A DNA stretch of 6,886 nucleotides from DATKSS01 sp049582065 (GTDB taxonomy: Bacteria; Chloroflexota; Dormibacteria; Dormibacterales; Dormibacteraceae), in assembly GCA_049582065.1 (NCBI GenBank), contig JBAUTF010000174.1, forward strand, positions 1 to 6,886, in the 5' to 3' direction. A model generated the notes under the pieces. That model worked only from the letters and a program-made list of their open reading frames with translations, ran no database searches and was not told where the DNA came from. This document shows positions 5,389 through 6,886 of the stretch, piece by piece. The stretch's first letter is position 1; each line of letters begins with the position of its first letter. Both the position numbers and the translations under genes were made by a program.

Positions 5389-6886
5389 CTAAGACCGGAT
5401 GCTTGAGCCGGTCGGGTCGTACAGGGGTTCTTTCGCGACCCGGCCCGCAACCCAGGTGCCGAAGATGTCGACCTCGACCGGCTCACCGATCGCCGTGGCT
5501 GCGGGCACGAATGCGTAAGCGATCGATGCGCCAATGGTGTAACCGTAGCCGCCGCTGGTCACCCGCCCGACGATCTGATCGTTGATCCGCACGGGCTCTG
5601 AGCCCAGAGCGACCGCCCGCGGGTCTTCGAGCACCAGGCAGGCGAGCCTGGTCTCGGCCGGCTTCTTGTCGAGGGCGATGAGTGCTGAGCGCCCGATGAA
5701 GTCGCCCTTGTCGAGCTTGACGCAGAAACCGAGACCCGATTGGTACGGGTCGGACTCGGGCCCGATGTCGGCGCCCCACACGCGGTAGCCCTTCTCGAGC
5801 CGAAGCGAGTCCACGGCCTTGTAGCCCCCGGCGACGAGGCCCTTGTCGTGGCCCGCCTCCCAGATCGCGTCCCACAGACGAAGGCCGAACTCTGAGGGGC
5901 AGTAGAGCTCCCAGCCCAGCTCGCCGACGTACGTGACGCGCAGGGCGAGACAGGGCACTGATCCAACCGCCAGCTGGCGCGCGGTCATGAAGGGGAACGC
6001 AGCGTTGCTGATGTCGGTCGTCGTGAGACCCTCGAGGATGGCTCGTGAGCGAGGGCCCCACAGGCCCACGCATGCGTAGGCCGAGGTGACGTCTTCGACG
6101 AATACCGATCCGTCCTCGGGGGCGTGGTCGCGGACCCAGGCCAGGTCATGCTGGCCGAAGGCCGTTCCGGTGATGATCCGGAAGCGGTCCTCGGCGAGGC
6201 GGGTGACCGTGAAGTCGCATTCGATGCCCCCGCCCTCGTTGAGCATCTGCGTATAGGTCAGGGCGCCGACGGCTCGGGCCACTCGGTTGTCGGTGAGGGT
6301 CTCGAGGAACTCGGCGGCGCGCCGGCCGCGGACCTCGATCTTCGCGAACGAGGTGAAGTCGAACACGGCCGCCGCCTGACGGCACGCCTGGTGCTCGACG
6401 CCGATGGCGGGAGACCACAATCGGCCCGCCCACCCGCGGGGACGGAGCGTCTGTTCACCGCGCGTCCCGTTGGGCTCGAACCAGTTGGCGCGCTCCCAGC
6501 CCGACTTCTCGCCGAACGCCGCGCCAAGATCGGACAGGCTCGCGTAGATGGGCGAAAGGCGAAGTGGGCGGCCCGCCGATCGCTCGTGGCCGGGATACTT
6601 GACGTCGTAGTAGGTCGAGTAGACCTCGCGCGTGCGCTCGAGCGTGTAGTCGCGGCTCGTGTACTGGCGCCCGAACCGCCTCGAGTCCATCTCCCACGTG
6701 TCGAGGCTCGGCCTCCCGTCGACGATCCACTCGGCGATGAGCCGTCCCATCCCGCCCGCCCCGGCGAGGCCGTGGGCGCAGAACCCGGCCGCGACCCAAA
6801 AGCCCTGGACCTCGCTCGGCCCGACGATGAACTCGCCGTCGGGTGTGAAAGCCTCAGGCCCGTTGACCAGGCGCACGACCTCGGCG
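5389..6886 (-). CDS. FAD-dependent oxidoreductase with GcvT-like folate domain, dimethylglycine/sarcosine dehydrogenase type (partial, N-terminus off the right edge)
   Basis: C-terminal part of a two-part enzyme that demethylates N-methylated amino acids at FAD and passes the one-carbon unit to tetrahydrofolate. About 498 codons are visible, open to the right edge; the family is usually around 800 residues, so the N-terminal dinucleotide-binding region is missing. Counting from the in-frame GTG at 6876, residues 1-65 are the end of the DAO-type FAD domain (GPEAFTPDGEFIVGP and FWVAAGFCAHGLAGAGGMG). About 66-120 is the FAO_M-type linker. About 125-375 is the aminomethyltransferase-like domain, with GGGIECDFTV (216-224) at the GcvT folate-site aspartate region, VTYVGELGWELY (314-325) and LRLEKGYRVWGAD (358-370). 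About 380-485 is the GcvT C-terminal barrel, ending AGRVAKEPLYDP. The GTG at 6876 is internal, not the true start. Whether the substrate is dimethylglycine, sarcosine or another methylamine cannot be told. It is convergent with the kinase across the paired repeat. Confidence 0.88.
   Translation of the reverse strand, partial: AEVVRLVNGPEAFTPDGEFIVGPSEVQGFWVAAGFCAHGLAGAGGMGRLIAEWIVDGRPSLDTWEMDSRRFGRQYTSRDYTLERTREVYSTYYDVKYPGHERSAGRPLRLSPIYASLSDLGAAFGEKSGWERANWFEPNGTRGEQTLRPRGWAGRLWSPAIGVEHQACRQAAAVFDFTSFAKIEVRGRRAAEFLETLTDNRVARAVGALTYTQMLNEGGGIECDFTVTRLAEDRFRIITGTAFGQHDLAWVRDHAPEDGSVFVEDVTSAYACVGLWGPRSRAILEGLTTTDISNAAFPFMTARQLAVGSVPCLALRVTYVGELGWELYCPSEFGLRLWDAIWEAGHDKGLVAGGYKAVDSLRLEKGYRVWGADIGPESDPYQSGLGFCVKLDKGDFIGRSALIALDKKPAETRLACLVLEDPRAVALGSEPVRINDQIVGRVTSGGYGYTIGASIAYAFVPAATAIGEPVEVDIFGTWVAGRVAKEPLYDPTGSSIRS

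Overview
The window is GC-rich (roughly two thirds G+C by eye) and gene-dense. Several things point to a high-GC Gram-positive, most likely an actinobacterium: GTG and TTG starts, long spurious antisense frames, and a solute-binding lipoprotein with a Ser/Thr/Pro-rich linker after its lipobox cysteine. The lineage cannot be fixed from this sequence alone. No tRNA, rRNA, CRISPR array, transposase or phage gene was seen.

Positions 1-4339 hold a compact minus-strand run, read from right to left: a class III 4-aminobutyrate aminotransferase (gabT), an aldehyde dehydrogenase that closely matches gamma-aminobutyraldehyde dehydrogenase (patD), a PotA-type ABC transporter ATPase, and a PotD-type substrate-binding lipoprotein cut by the left edge. 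The gaps are 25, 0 and 7 nt, so this is very probably one operon. It fits polyamine uptake followed by 4-aminobutanal -> GABA -> succinate semialdehyde. The enzyme that makes 4-aminobutanal from putrescine and the transporter permeases are not in the window. The permeases would be expected past the left edge.

On the plus strand at about 4311-5261, divergent from gabT, is an aminoglycoside-phosphotransferase/choline-kinase-family enzyme. The two starts are so close that the intergenic region is either about 34 bp or absent, depending on which kinase start is used.

Positions 5262-5388, between convergent genes, carry a paired inverted repeat. Each arm is a hairpin block with CTTCCCCA/TGGGGAAG stems, and the two arms are degenerate mirror copies around a 22-nt centre. 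It resembles a REP/BIME-type element and may also act as a two-way terminator.

Positions 5389-6886 hold, on the minus strand, the C-terminal part of a large FAD-dependent oxidoreductase with a GcvT-like folate-binding half (dimethylglycine/sarcosine dehydrogenase type). Its N-terminal FAD-binding region lies beyond the right edge. This suggests methylated-amine catabolism next to the polyamine/GABA operon, though no shared transcript is implied. The genes are recognisable metabolic families. The most unusual structure is the paired repeat, followed by the crowded divergent start region.
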